This document shows positions 1 to 14,800 of a DNA stretch of 64,000 bases, in pieces (position 1 is the first letter of the stretch; each line of letters starts with the position of its first letter). The DNA comes from Antilocapra americana. Taxonomy: Eukaryota; Chordata; Mammalia; Artiodactyla; Antilocapridae. The translations under genes and the position numbers were made by a program. The notes below the pieces were generated by a model that was not told where the DNA came from, did not search any database, and saw nothing but the letters and a program-made list of their open reading frames with translations. Location: NCBI GenBank assembly GCA_007570785.1, contig ML660201.1, positions 44,106,473 through 44,170,472 on the forward strand, in the 5' to 3' direction.

Positions 1-752
1 CCTCTGTTCACTCCGTGCCTTCCTATGTTCCTTTCAAAATTCTGACAGAGAAAACACCTTATAGCACTTGGGTGCCTCCATGCAAGCATTTGCCAACTCT
101 CATCCCCACCCCCGACCTAGAAACTTCAGGACTGCTTCCTCAACATGCAGATCCTGCTCCGGAGCCTCTGCAAAATGGAGGGTCCTAGGATCTTTGTCCT
201 GCCCTCCCTACCAGGGAACTGCCGCGTGTATAACAGTGACTTCTAGATTAAGACTGTTAGGAATGAAGACTGTCAGGAATTTTCCTGACCACGGAGCTCC
301 TAGAGAAACTTCCTGACTGCAGGGCTCCTAGAGAAACTCATAAGCACACTGGCTAGAAATTAGGAGATAAGGAAAGAAATGGTAAAGGAACCTGGGGGTG
401 ACAGATGTGGCAGGTGTGCCGGCCAGCGACTTAGCCCAGGAGAGGAGCCCCTACCAGGAGTCCAAAGACCTTGGTTCAGGCCCTGCCGAGTGCTGGGACA
501 CCTGGGGCAGGCAGTCCCCATCAGTTACCAGCAGAGAACCCCTTGGAGCGAAACTCTTGAAGAAAGGGCACAGGGATTGGAAGTCTCTTCCTTGACTTCT
601 GAGAGGGAGCAAGGGCCTGCATGATGTCTTCCTCTCCCTTGTTCTTAACACTGTGATCTGGAACAGGGGTGAGAAGGATGGGAGTGGGGGCTGATTGCCT
701 TTGCTTTCATAAGTGTCTTATCCCAGAGTGACCTGCCTTTTTCTTCCCATAG
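1..752 (+). other. STIMATE intron (partial), no gene seen
   Basis: This stretch ends in a polypyrimidine tract and an AG acceptor at 751-752 just before the STIMATE exon at 753, so it is read as the 3' part of an intron. Short open frames are present on both strands, but none resembles a known protein or has splice or start context. No recognisable repeat was seen. Confidence 0.6.
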
Positions 753-3035
<2,283 letters not shown>

Positions 3036-6000
3036 TGCATTCCCAAGCCAGGGTCGGGTGGGGGCCTGGCTAACCGCCGGTCAGCTGAGGGTTGCTCGGC
3101 TGCGTCTTCCCTCCCCTCCTCTCTCTGCCCCTCTTCTACCTCCGCTCCTCCCACGGCCTTGGCCGCTCCCGGTACTGTGACCCGGGGGAGGGAGGCCGCC
3201 GGCTCCATGTGGCAGCTGGAGGTCCCCACTCAGTTGCACTACAAACACTGACCAAATATGCAAGCGAGGCGTTTTGTTTGTGTGTTGTCGTCCCGAGTAG
3301 TGTTGCAAGGGACCCGGAAGCCCTGTCCTGCGTCTGGCCAGGTGGCCTTGAGGATGAGAACTTACCTGCACGTGGACCGCGGGTGGAGCCTCTCGACAGG
3401 GCTTCAGGGGGGAGTGTGAAGACGGAACATGTCTGGGGGCTGAGTTACTCATTGACCAAGTTGGAACCGTGACGCTTTCTTACTCGAAATGGCTTTTGTA
3501 ACTATTGATTTCTATGGCTGGTTTTATGAGCTGTCACAGTGTTAATGTTTTTTGAGTATGTGTTTATTTCCTATGGGACTAATGGGCAAAACATAGATTT
3601 TTAAGTCTTCCGTACGCTGTTGACTTTTATATGTTTAAGTTATATTTTCATACTATTGTATTTAAAAGCTCTTTTTTACCCCCAAAGAAATGGGTTTGTT
3701 TGCCTTTCATGGGACTTGAGCTGGTGGGAGGAAAAAGTTGGAAGTTTTTTTATTTGGCATAGCGTTAGGTAATCTCTGATCCAATGAGGTAAATGATTCC
3801 AGTAAGAAGGGAGGTGGACCCATATCTGAAATCAGCAAACCCAGTGGTTCTGCAGAGGTTAGGCCCAAGTAGTAGGTAGCTAGTCCAAATGTGGATTCAG
3901 GGCCTGTGAGGGTGGAACAGGAAGGGCTCTGTGGCACTGCGGCACTTCGGCTGGCAAGTTAGAGTCTTAGTGAAATGTGACTGAAAAGAGAGCATAAGAG
4001 GATATTGTGTCCAGAGAAGTTGAGACTCTGACGCCACTCCTGTTTTTTCCCTGCATCTCTTCAGATCCTCCAGATCTGAAGTTTAAAACACAGTCTTGGC
4101 CTCCCATGGTGCAAGCTTCAGAGCCAGATTCTGGATCCACCTCTGGGAGCATCCTCTCAGGCTGCTCCGTGCCTGTCAGCTTAGCGTTGTCTACTTATCT
4201 TGTGCAGCAGTCTAGAGAACTCCTGTCTGACCATGAAATCCTGTTGTTTACATCCTCTAGAATAGCGGGGTGGCTGGGCATGGGGCAGGGCAGGTAGAAG
4301 TAAGTGAGCTCGCTGTCTGTATCCACAGGCAGGATGAAGTGCTTCTGTCCAAGCTTGTGGCCCCCACTCCTCAGAATGGGCATAGGCCCTGTGGCTTTGG
4401 GAGTCTGCTGCCCGGCAATGGAATGGGTTGACCTAGGTACTTGCCTGCCATGGGAGCAGCAAGGCAAAGCAGCCCAGTGTTTTGTCCCAACCCAGGGTTG
4501 GCCTGGAAGTTCAGGAATAGAGAACCTCGTGGCGAAGGTGCGAGCTGGAAGTGAGATTGATGCAGGGAGCCCACACCAACCAGAACCTTCCTTTGAGACA
4601 TACATAAAAATGTGTTTCACTCAAGCAGATTGTGTCTGAATTGTGACAGGTGAGCTACCATGTTAAACCAGGCATTCCCAGTCTATCCTCTGCCTCCTGC
4701 AATCCCACCTGTGTGGGTCGTAAGGGCACAAACCGTGGAGAGAACTTCTCAGCCTGTCATCCTCTTAATAGTCCAGGAGCAGGAGGGCATAGGAGCCCGG
4801 ACCTGAACTGCCATGGGCGGCGACTCTGCTTGGGTGGGTGCCAGTGGCCACAGGAGAGGAAGGTGAGATTGGAGCCCATCTCTACTCTCCCTTCACCCTG
4901 CTCTCATCCCATGCCCTTCCCCCTCCAACCTCCTGCTGTGTTAATGGGCAGCTCTGCACTGGGAAGACTAGGCCTGACTCTGGTCCTAGTAGGTGGTAGG
5001 CATCGCTGACTCGCCTTACTTTGTTCTCCTGTTGCCTTTTGTTTTGAATAATCTGGTCACAGCTGTTTCCTGCACCTCCCTGAGCCCAGAATCAGAGGTT
5101 TTCTTTCAGTCTTAAGATTCTGATATTTCCAAACCAGCAACAGTGGGCAGGGTGTGAAGGATGGAGACTGGGTTATACAGATCCCAGATGATCTGCTCAG
5201 CGCAGTGCCTGCTGGGCAGTAGGTTTTGGGGACAAAGAGGTAGAGAGCAAGTGGTGTTCTCTCCCTATATCCTGATTTTCAAAGGAGTTTAGTCTCTGTG
5301 CGGCAGTTGTGTGGTAGCTGGCTACCTAGGGCATGGACACTTAATGGAGTTTAGTTGTGCAGGGTATCGTTGGCATGCTTGGCCTTACCCTCTGTGCACA
5401 CTCACACGCACACGTACATGCACACAGTTTGTGTCCCCCAGGAGTGCCTCCTGTGGTTCTCCTGTGGTTACTGAGGGCTTTTCTCTGGTGCACCGTTCCG
5501 AGATAGTGGGTGCGGTGGGCCGTGGTCAGGACTTAATTCACAGCTGGCCTCCCTCCCTGAGGTAAGCTTTCTCTCCCAACTGCTCCGAGGTGCCTTATGA
5601 GGTGCAGCCCTTCACCTGCCCCAGGGCAAACGTCATCATGTTTGAGAAGCCACGGAACACCAGCTGGATGCTGTGCACTGTCTATCTGGTTTTTCTGAAT
5701 TTGGACCTCAGCCATGCCACCCTTCATGGACACTTGTAAGTCAAGGCCAGGAACAAGTTTCTTGTAACTGATGGAAGTAACCTGATGAAGTAGAACTGTC
5801 ACATCTGCCGTCTATGAATGAAAGAGATCACCGTTGCCCATTTTCCCTTTGGCCACCAGTGGGATGTTATCAGTGGGAAGGAGGAATGTTGATGAGATCC
5901 CCGGTGACAGTGGCTTCTTGGTCTGCTCAGCCCAAAGGCCCTACCATGTGAAGTCCCACTGACTAGTCTTCAGGCACGCTGGTGGCCTCCAGCCTCAAGC

Positions 6001-6609
6001 TTTAACCTGTGCCTCTTCCTGACAACAAGGAGTCGTAGGTTAGTGTTGACCATGCCTGTAAAGGGAAAATACGTAAAGGCTCAAATTCAAGTTGTTTCTT
6101 TCCCTCGGCAGTGTGGGCCTGGAGGCTCTGCAGCCCCGAGTCCCCAACTGAAGGCTGCCTCAGGAGCCAGGAGGGATCCACAGGTGTCAGCATCTCACTC
6201 TGCCCTCTCGATGGCAATCCACTGCCCATTTTGTGGCCAAGTGAACATCGATGACTCTGGGAACTTGCCATCAGCTAGAGCAGCCACCCTGGTGGGTGCA
6301 GGGCTGGCCTTTAGAAGTTTCACACACTTCCAGCGAGGAGCAGAGAGCTGTCTGTTTTACCCTGCGTAACATTGGCAACGCCAAAGGGCTTTGCTTTAGG
6401 GGAGGGCCCTTGAGCTCCCGAGTGGGTGGGTGGGGTTGTTTTAATTTGGTTTCTCTTTCCATGAAATTTGTTAGGAGTCAGACCTATGTGAGCAAACCAT
6501 GGCCTCCCAGTAGAGGTGGTTCAGTTTGTGGTGTTATGAGTCACAGAAACACATTTTTGAAATGAAAGGGAAGACGATGTACTTACACTGTAAAATGGTT
6601 TACAATAAA
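3036..6609 (+). other. STIMATE: Probable STIMATE 3' UTR
   Basis: No acceptor/donor pair or plausible coding exon was seen between the STIMATE stop and a canonical AATAAA at 6604, so the interval is read as a long 3' UTR. It includes AT-rich stretches (about 3480-3680) and a degenerate CA-rich patch near 5400. Long untranslated tails are usual for this gene in mammals. Where the transcript actually ends cannot be seen; earlier weak signals could also be used. Confidence 0.5.
6604..6609 (+). terminator. Poly(A) signal AATAAA, probably STIMATE
   Basis: A canonical AATAAA sits in TTTACAATAAAGTTTG and is followed by a T/A-rich stretch ending in a short A run. It is the first canonical hexamer after the STIMATE stop that I saw in plus orientation. 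A second AATAAA lies at 7659-7664. Confidence 0.55.
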
Positions 6610-8280
6610 GTTTGACATCTTATTACAGTTTCTAAAAAAAGGAACTATCACTCTTGTGGCTGTTGGTTGTGTGTTCTGTGGCGTTGAAACAGCTTGGTGG
6701 GGTCAAGAAAATGTCCCCATTGAGTTAGAAAGTTCTTCCCAGAAAACAGAATGAATCTGACCTCTCCTTATGGTGGATGTGGGAACCAAAACCTGCCAAG
6801 CGGAAAAAACCAAACATGCTCATGCTGTTTCGTCTTCCCTGCTAGTGCAAGTTTAAGTTCCTCTGCCTCCCCCTGAGGAGTGAGTGGTGCCTTAGAGACA
6901 GGGTGTGAGGCATGAACATCCCACATCCTTGATCCTGAGGCTGCAGGGCTGGAAGGCAGTTGCCTCCCTGAGCAGCACTGGCTGTGGAGGCAGAGCTGAA
7001 GCACCAGGAGCCATCAGCACAGGCCAGGCCTGTCCTCAGTGCCTCTTGACCCATTTGGAGTCCTGGATTCATGCCGGCGGCTGTCTGAAGGCATTCCTCA
7101 TGTCAGCACTCGTCTCAGATGGAACCTGGCAGGGCTCGCGTTGGCCTCCCAGAGCCAAGACCAGGCAGGGGGGATTAGGGCGGGATGAGATCTGACAGCA
7201 ATGGAGTGGAGTTCCAGGTAGCCAAACGTCAGTGCCTGGTTGGTTCCGTCTGCCTGGAGGCTTCAAGGATAAAAATATGCTCCATCACAAACTGACAAGG
7301 AGCATGGGTCTGTTCGACCCAACAGGACGGACCCTGAGCACCATCCACATCCACATCCACTCCTACCCTCGCCCCAGGCCCAGAGTCCTGCCATGTGCCC
7401 TGGGGGTCTCCCCTTCAAGGATGGAGTATTTAAAACTAGCAGAGGAGAGTTAAGTGACCCTCAGGGTCCCTGTCCCTCTGTCTATGCCTGGAGTGGGCTT
7501 CACTGTTGCCCACCCTCTCATAACCTGAATGTCCTTGGGCCAGTTGCCCTTCAGTGACCTCATCTCAGTCAGAGGCTCTGTACTGTTTCCTTCAGCTCAC
7601 CTCATGGTTTCCTCCCAGCCCTTCCTGGGCACTTTACCCCTTTCTTTATCCCTCTGCTAATAAACTTGCACTGGGAGCTGGATGGAGAATGGGGGCATCA
7701 GCAAAAATGTTGATGGGGCAGCTCCCAGGCTTCCCTTGGCCACAATTTCTCCACCTGGGAGCCAGGTGCAGGCCCCGTGCTCTGCGTGCACTGTGACGGC
7801 TCAGCAAGCTGGCCCTGAGCACATGCTCCCCAGCGGCAGATGCAAGAAGCCTCTGCCCCGCTGCCATGTTGAGCTGGAAAGTCTCTTTCCTGTGGAATCC
7901 AGGGAAAGGGTAGAAGAGAGAGAAAAACAAGCTCAGAGCTGTCCCCCTGGCTCAGGGCCCTCCCTTTCCTTGGGGACACCCCCACGCTGGGATGGACTAT
8001 CGCAGATAGACAGCTCGGGCAGCCACGTGCATGTTACAGGACCTGCATTCATAAACACAGGTTGCTGCCAGGCCCAGCGCCTCCCGCCCACAAGAGAGCA
8101 GCTGTCCCCGAGGGTACGGGGTCTCCCCAGCTGTCTACTGTCGCCAGGACTGCAGCCCCCCAGGCAGAAGTGCTCAGCAAGCCCCTATCATCTCCAAGAA
8201 TAAACTCTGAAGCCAGCGGCTGCGTGGATCTGAATCATCAGGGAGCTGTCAGAGGAGGGGGAGTGACTTCCCGGGACAGG
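6610..8280 (+). other. STIMATE-MUSTN1 interval
   Basis: No convincing gene. It holds a second AATAAA at 7659-7664, which could end a longer STIMATE or readthrough transcript, and a CACGTG E-box near 8022-8029. The 173-residue open frame at 7682-8203 has no recognisable domain and looks like chance coding in GC-rich DNA. The stretch just upstream of 8280 is presumed MUSTN1 promoter. Confidence 0.5.
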
Positions 8281-8289
8281 CAAGACGAC

Positions 8290-8296
8290 TATATAA
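8290..8296 (+). promoter_or_regulatory. MUSTN1: MUSTN1 TATA box
   Basis: TATATAA lies 79 bases upstream of the MUSTN1 start codon, implying transcription starts near 8320-8325 and a 5' UTR of about 50 bases. An AP-1-like but imperfect GAGTGACTTC lies about 30 bases further upstream. Rodent MUSTN1 is reported to be AP-1 responsive, so that half-match is of interest, though unproven here. Confidence 0.75.
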
Positions 8297-8374
8297 GCCC
8301 CAGAGGGCTGGGCGCTGTTTAAATCTCTTCCACAGCCACTGCCTGCCAGGAAGCAGCTCCGCACAGCACCCACC

Positions 8375-9230
<856 letters not shown>

Positions 9231-9423
9231 GAGGTGCATGGCATCCCACTCACCACAGGCACCACCGCGACACAGGAACTTTTCCCAAGAACTTTTTTTT
9301 TTTCCAAGAGCCTTTTTTTATGCCAGAACACTTTCTCACCTACCGCCTTGGGGAAATGCCACCCCTGCCCGACAGCCCTGGCCCCTCAGCCCAGGGACTC
9401 TGCACTCACACTGGGGAAACACC

Positions 9424-9429
9424 AATAAA
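9424..9429 (+). terminator. MUSTN1: MUSTN1 poly(A) signal
   Basis: AATAAA occurs 194 bases after the MUSTN1 stop, followed by a GT-rich stretch (GGGTGTTGGTTGGTCTC) typical of a downstream element. Confidence 0.85.
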
Positions 9430-11750
9430 GAGAATGCCCAAGTGGCCCCAGCATTTGCAGGGTGTTGGTTGGTCTCTGGCCATGGCCACTAAATTCCAGG
9501 AAGGGGAGGGGAGGGCAGGGCAGGGGGCGTGTGGGCACATTTTGCATCCCTCTCGGCTTCTGGGAAAGTCCCAGAGGATAATGCAGGTGCTGTTATGCCC
9601 ACTGCCACGTTCCACAGAGAGCCTTGGGTGTGGAGACCTGGTGCTGACCTGTCTGACTTCAAACCATCTCTCCTTTTCTGAGTCGCAGTTTCCCCTTGTA
9701 TGTGACAAGGGACCCTACTGTGAAAGCAGGCCATAGTCACAGTGCCCAGAGTGAAGCAGATTGGGGCCTGGGGCTTACTCTCTCCCTGCCCTTCACAGAA
9801 GCCATGGCGATGCCTCTAGGAACCCCAAGGTTCAATGGAACTCAGGGTCCTCAAATCTCCCTCCCCCTTGTTCACATTGCCCCCCTGCTATCTCACACCC
9901 CTTGAAAGACACAGCCAGGTGGAGGCTCCTCTCCAGCCAGTGGCCATCGACTCCCTAAGCCACTGTTCCCTCATCCCAGCGGAGTGAGCCTCCCCCTCAC
10001 CACTCCCACAGCTCTGCCTGAGTCACAGAACACCAGGGTCTCAGGTCTTGTATGTGATTGTTTTTGCTTCAGGCCTCAAATGTCCCTGTGCACATGGAGC
10101 TGTCAGATTCAGGGCGCTGGCGAGGCCTGTCCAGTTGTGACAGCAAGACCACAGACAGCCCAGGCTAGACGGGCAGGGCCTGGGCCTACACAGCCTGGCT
10201 TGGGGCCGATGTCTGCAAGGAAGTCTCGTCCGTCCCCTAAGCAGATGGAGCGGGCTGCACAAAGCCTTTCCCATGTTCCCAGCCAGCCCTGCCTCCTTAT
10301 ATAGCTTTTTCAGGCTGGGCCCATGCTCTGTGCCCCGGGGGAGCAGACCTTCTGTGGGGGCCAGGCCTGGGCCTGCCCACTGGGCCCCTTGGGGAGGCCC
10401 TTCCCGAAGATTGCTGAAGGGCTGTGTTCTCCCTTGTCATTCCAATCACGTCCAGGGCCAAGGGGAGGGTGGTGCAGATGTGCACAGAGGTGAGCTTTTG
10501 TTGAAGTCTTGAAAGGGAGTGTTTACTTGTAGCCACAGACCCAGCTCCCTTCTCTCGAGGCAGGTGCTGCTGGCGTTGACAGAGGCAGGGCTAATGGAAG
10601 AGCCCCCTTCCTGCCCTGTGACTGTCCCAAGTAGGCCCTGAAAATGGCACCCTTCCTCAACCCCCACCCCCAGGAGAATGTCACTGAGTCCTCTTTCTCC
10701 GACCCAGGGTCTGGCACCTGGCCACTTTTCCGAAGCATCTTTAGCCCATATGTGGCCCGAGACTCAGGAGCTGAGCTCTCCCAGATCCACAGGGAGACAA
10801 GCACCAGCTGTCTCCCCATCCCCTAATATTTATTTGCTCATTGCTATCTGTTACGAAAACAGTCTTTAAACTTTATTACAGAGAAATTGAAAAAAGCCAT
10901 CTTTAATCCTACTCTAGGCCCTCCAGCCATCCATGGCCTGGGCCCATGACAACAGCACTGCCTTGGTGGTGGCTTGCTGACAGATCGGCGTTCTGCCCTT
11001 CCTCACTCCAGGAGTGATTCACGGGCTCCCTTGGCACAACTGACCTCCTTGTAGGCCACTTGAGCGCACACGCCACCACCCTGAATTGCCCCCTTCAAGA
11101 ACTCCATGCTTCCTTCTCTGGAAACTCCCCACAGCCTGATCTCTGGGCCACTATGCGGGGCAGCTTCGTGGCTCTCAGTTTGTATTGCCAAGTGTAGATC
11201 TTGTTTTGGAGGCCTTGCTGGAACTGCACCAAGATTCCTGGCTAGAATACTGGGGCCCGAACAGCATCTTGGGGCCCCCCAGCAGAGAGAAGGGGGGCCC
11301 TTTGGCCCAGCCCGTCTCCTCCCATAAGTAAGGTGTATCTACCCTGCCTTAGCCCCAGCAGATCTCGCTCCACTCAGGTATCCTGAGGGCTGCTTAGTGC
11401 CCTTGGGTCCCACTGACCAGTCACATTGACATGGTTTCCAAGCCCCTGCCTCCCAGAAACCATACTTGGGCCCTCTTTCCAGCCACGCATCTGCTCTAAG
11501 GCTGGACTTATGGAGAGCCAGCCAGTTCACTGCTGTGCCCCCAAGCCCTGGGGAGATTTTTGGTGGGATAACTGGTGTGAGGGGTGGCTGTGGCTTGCTT
11601 AGATTCTGGACCTTTCAGAAGGGGCACCCGTACTCAACTCCCACCCAAACCTGCCCCTTCTCCGTGCGGGTTCCCATCCCCAGCCAAGGTCCACAGGACA
11701 TTCGCAGCTTGCCTGCTTATCTTGAGGCCCCTGTGGTGTTTGGCTTTGCA
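9430..11750 (+). other. MUSTN1-ITIH4 intergenic interval
   Basis: GC-rich intergenic DNA with no recognised gene. Short open frames on both strands overlap one another and lack domain signatures or splice context. No clear transposable element was seen. Confidence 0.5.
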
Positions 11751-11759
11751 GATCCCAGT

Positions 11760-11810
11760 TTCCCAGAACCTGCCCCCACAGGGGCGGGGCATCGAGCAAG
11801 TTACTAATTC
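11760..11810 (+). promoter_or_regulatory. ITIH4: ITIH4 proximal promoter, candidate STAT3 and HNF1 elements
   Basis: TTCCCAGAA at 11760-11768 fits the palindromic STAT3/IL-6 response element of acute-phase genes. GTTACTAATTC at 11800-11810 resembles an HNF1 half-site, typical of liver genes. A GC box (GGGGCGGGGC) lies between them. All lie within 95 bases of the ATG and no TATA box was seen. ITIH4 is a known IL-6-inducible hepatic acute-phase gene, so the arrangement makes sense, but binding is inferred from motif only. Confidence 0.45.
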
Positions 11811-11852
11811 CGCGCTTCCTCTCACGGTCAGAAGCGGCCAGCCAGAGCCAAA

Positions 11853-14800
11853 ATGAAGACCCCAGCCCCTGGTCGCATCCACGGCATCGTGCTGGTCCTG
11901 CTCTCGCTGGCTGTACTCCAGACCAAGGCCCAAAAGGTAACATCTGTGGGGCCCCTGTGTGTGTGTGTCCCTAAGCGTGGATGGGGCACGTGAGTGAAGG
12001 CGAGGAGAGCCTTGGTCTGTGTGAGTGTGCAAGTGAGCATGGGTCAGTGTATGTGCAGAGAAGGGGTGCTGGCCTAAGGGGTCTATGGTGAATCCCCCAT
12101 TTCCTGGGAGGGGTGATCCTGTTATTCCCAGTTCCCAGGGAGGAACTATAGCCTAGCAAGTTGCCCTGGAAGACTGCAGTATGTAGGGTGGGTAAGAATG
12201 CGCCTCAGGAGCCCAGCTTACCCTCCTGTCAGCCTGACCTCGTGGAAGTTATTGATGCTTTCTGTGTCTCTTTTTCCTTGTCTGTAGAACACGGTTACAG
12301 CAATAGAACTATTCAGAGGTTTGTGGTGAAGAGGAAACCTTTAGTATTACAAAGTGCTGAGTACAGTGGCACCAGGCAGACACTCACTCACATGTAAACA
12401 AGGCACTCAGCCTGCCATGCACCTCTGTGCTGAACACAAGTATGCCACATGCAAGCAGGCAAGAGCCGCGTAGGCTCTTCCTGTGTACACATACCCTTCC
12501 TTGGAGACCACACACCTTGGGCAAAATACACATGCTTGAGGGAGTGCCCCATGGGGACGGATAGAGCAACAAGGGCAGCCCCACAGCTGTGGGGAAGAGG
12601 ACAAAGCAGAAGATGCTCAGCCTTAGAGGTGGACCTTCCCTACCTCCAAGTCTCCCAGCTCCTGCAGGCCCCTGGGGAGAGGCTGGGGGCACCGTTTTCC
12701 CAGTCACAGGACTTGTACACTACCCTTTCACTGGGTGGAACTAAGATGGCATGAAAGCTGCTGCCATTCATCTCTGCCCCAAGGATAAGTCCCTCCCAGA
12801 TACGGTGGAGCTCAGGCTTCACCCTCCACTCCTTGCCTGCTTTTTCTCCAAGGAGCACTGTGGCCCCCACTGGACAAGACAGGCTGGTCCCTGCCCAGTA
12901 GGGTCTCTGCACTATTGGGTGGGGAATGAAACACACAGCAGCCTCTGATTTGAGATGAAAGTTCACAATGCTTCATGTGATTCTTCTTGGTCTGTGGCTT
13001 GGTTGGGATTGGGAGCCAGGGCTTGGTGTGTGGACCAAGGTCAAGACCCACTCTTGAAGAGCATTAAACAGTCCCACCCTTTCCTCCTTCACAGATCCGG
13101 AATGACGTTGACATCTACAGCCTCACTGTGGACTCTAAGGTCTCCTCCCGGTTCGCCCACACAGTCATCACCAGCCGGGTGGTGAACAGGGCCGATGCCG
13201 TGAAGGAGGCCACCTTCCAGATGGAACTGCCCAAGAAAGCCTTCATCACCAACTTCTCCATGTAGGTGCCCACCTGCACTCTTCCTGGTCTCCCCTCCCC
13301 AAGCCAGCCGTCTGACACCACGGCCCCTGTGTTTCCTTCCTGATGTGATTGTGCCAGAATATGCGTATATCCTGAGGTGTGTGCATTCTACCTGTAGGCA
13401 ATACAGAGGCCAGAGACTTCAGCCAGGAACTTCTTGCATTCTCAGAGACCCTTCCCTGCCTCTATCCTTTTATCCCTTCCTCCTTCCTATTCTGCCTCCC
13501 TCCTTCCATCCCTCTACCCATTCTTACCTCTTTCCCTCCATCTCTCCCTCTTTCCCTTCATCCTTCCATCCATTGGTCCCTCCCACCTTCTGTCTCTCCA
13601 TCTATTCAGCCATCCGTTTTCCCTGAGTTCTGCCCAGGTGGCAGATGGAGAACCACAGCCTCTTTATGTCTTTGCCTTTGAGAAGTACAGACTTGGGGCA
13701 TCCTGAGGCCAAGTCCAGGCAGAAGGGAATCACCAAAAGGCAGATTCCAGCCTAGAACACAGAAAACTTCTTAACCCCCTACCATGAAGCACTGCCTCAG
13801 GGAGGGCGATCACCTCCTTGTCAGAGAAGTTTTGAGCCAGGCTGGTCCACCTGCCCCATAGTGGGATACTGCAAAGGATGGCTCTTCTCTGAGCCAGAAG
13901 CTGTGTTGGGAGGCCCCTGGGGTTTCCGTAGACTCTGTAAGCTGGTGATGATCGTCACTTTGTCCTCTATTTTCCTCCCCCACCCTTCCCAGCTGAGTTT
14001 TGCAATGTTTGCTAAGTGCAAGAGAACTCTCTGTCTTTGGCCCTGCAGGAAAGGCAGTGATTGAGAACAGGCCAGAGAGGTGCTGATCCTAGAAACTCAG
14101 GGAGAGTGATGGGCAGGGCAGAGAGCTAGTGTCTCAGGCAGAGTCCCCAGTGCACCCTGGGACCTCTGAAAACCTGCGGTGGGGGCAGGGTCCTTGCGGT
14201 TGGTTCCTTATCTCTTTGTCCACCCCTCCTCTGTCAGCCCTTCTTTTCCTAATTAGGAGCCAGGCCTGTGCGGCCCAACTTGCAGTATAAGCTTCACAGG
14301 CTGCACCCCACTCCCCATGTGGGAGCTGTGGCTGGCAAGTTGCAAGGTTCCAGGCCCATTTCATCTTCTGAAGGTCCAGGACATGCACCCCTATCTGGGC
14401 CCAGCTCCTGTGGCTGCATGAGATAGGGGAGCAGGGGGCAGGACAGGGTGCCTTGCTCCCCAGCCTGTCTAGGAGCCCCAGATGGGCGTCAGGAAGGAGG
14501 AGCCATGCAGCCCAGCACCAGCCCCACTGTTCAGTTCAGTCGCTCAGTCGCGTCCGACTCCTTGCGACCCCATGAACCATAGCACGCCAGGCCTCCCTGT
14601 CCATTACCAACTCCCGGAGTCCACCCAAACCCATGGCCATCAAGTCGATGATGCCATCCAGCCATCTCATCCTCTGTTGTCCCCTTCTCCTGCCCTCAAT
14701 CTTTCCCAGCATCAGGGTCTTTTCCAATGAGTCCATTCTTCACATGAGGTGGCCAAAGTATTGGAGTTTCAGCTTCAACATCAGTCCTTCCAGTGAACAC

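Noticed and set aside
7682..8203. 173-codon open frame upstream of MUSTN1
   Set aside because: No domain, no splice or promoter context, and GC-rich composition that favours chance open frames. The minus strand is also open here.
13379..13706. Overlapping Pro/Ser-rich frames of 90-100 codons
   Set aside because: They are translations of the pyrimidine-rich low-complexity tract.
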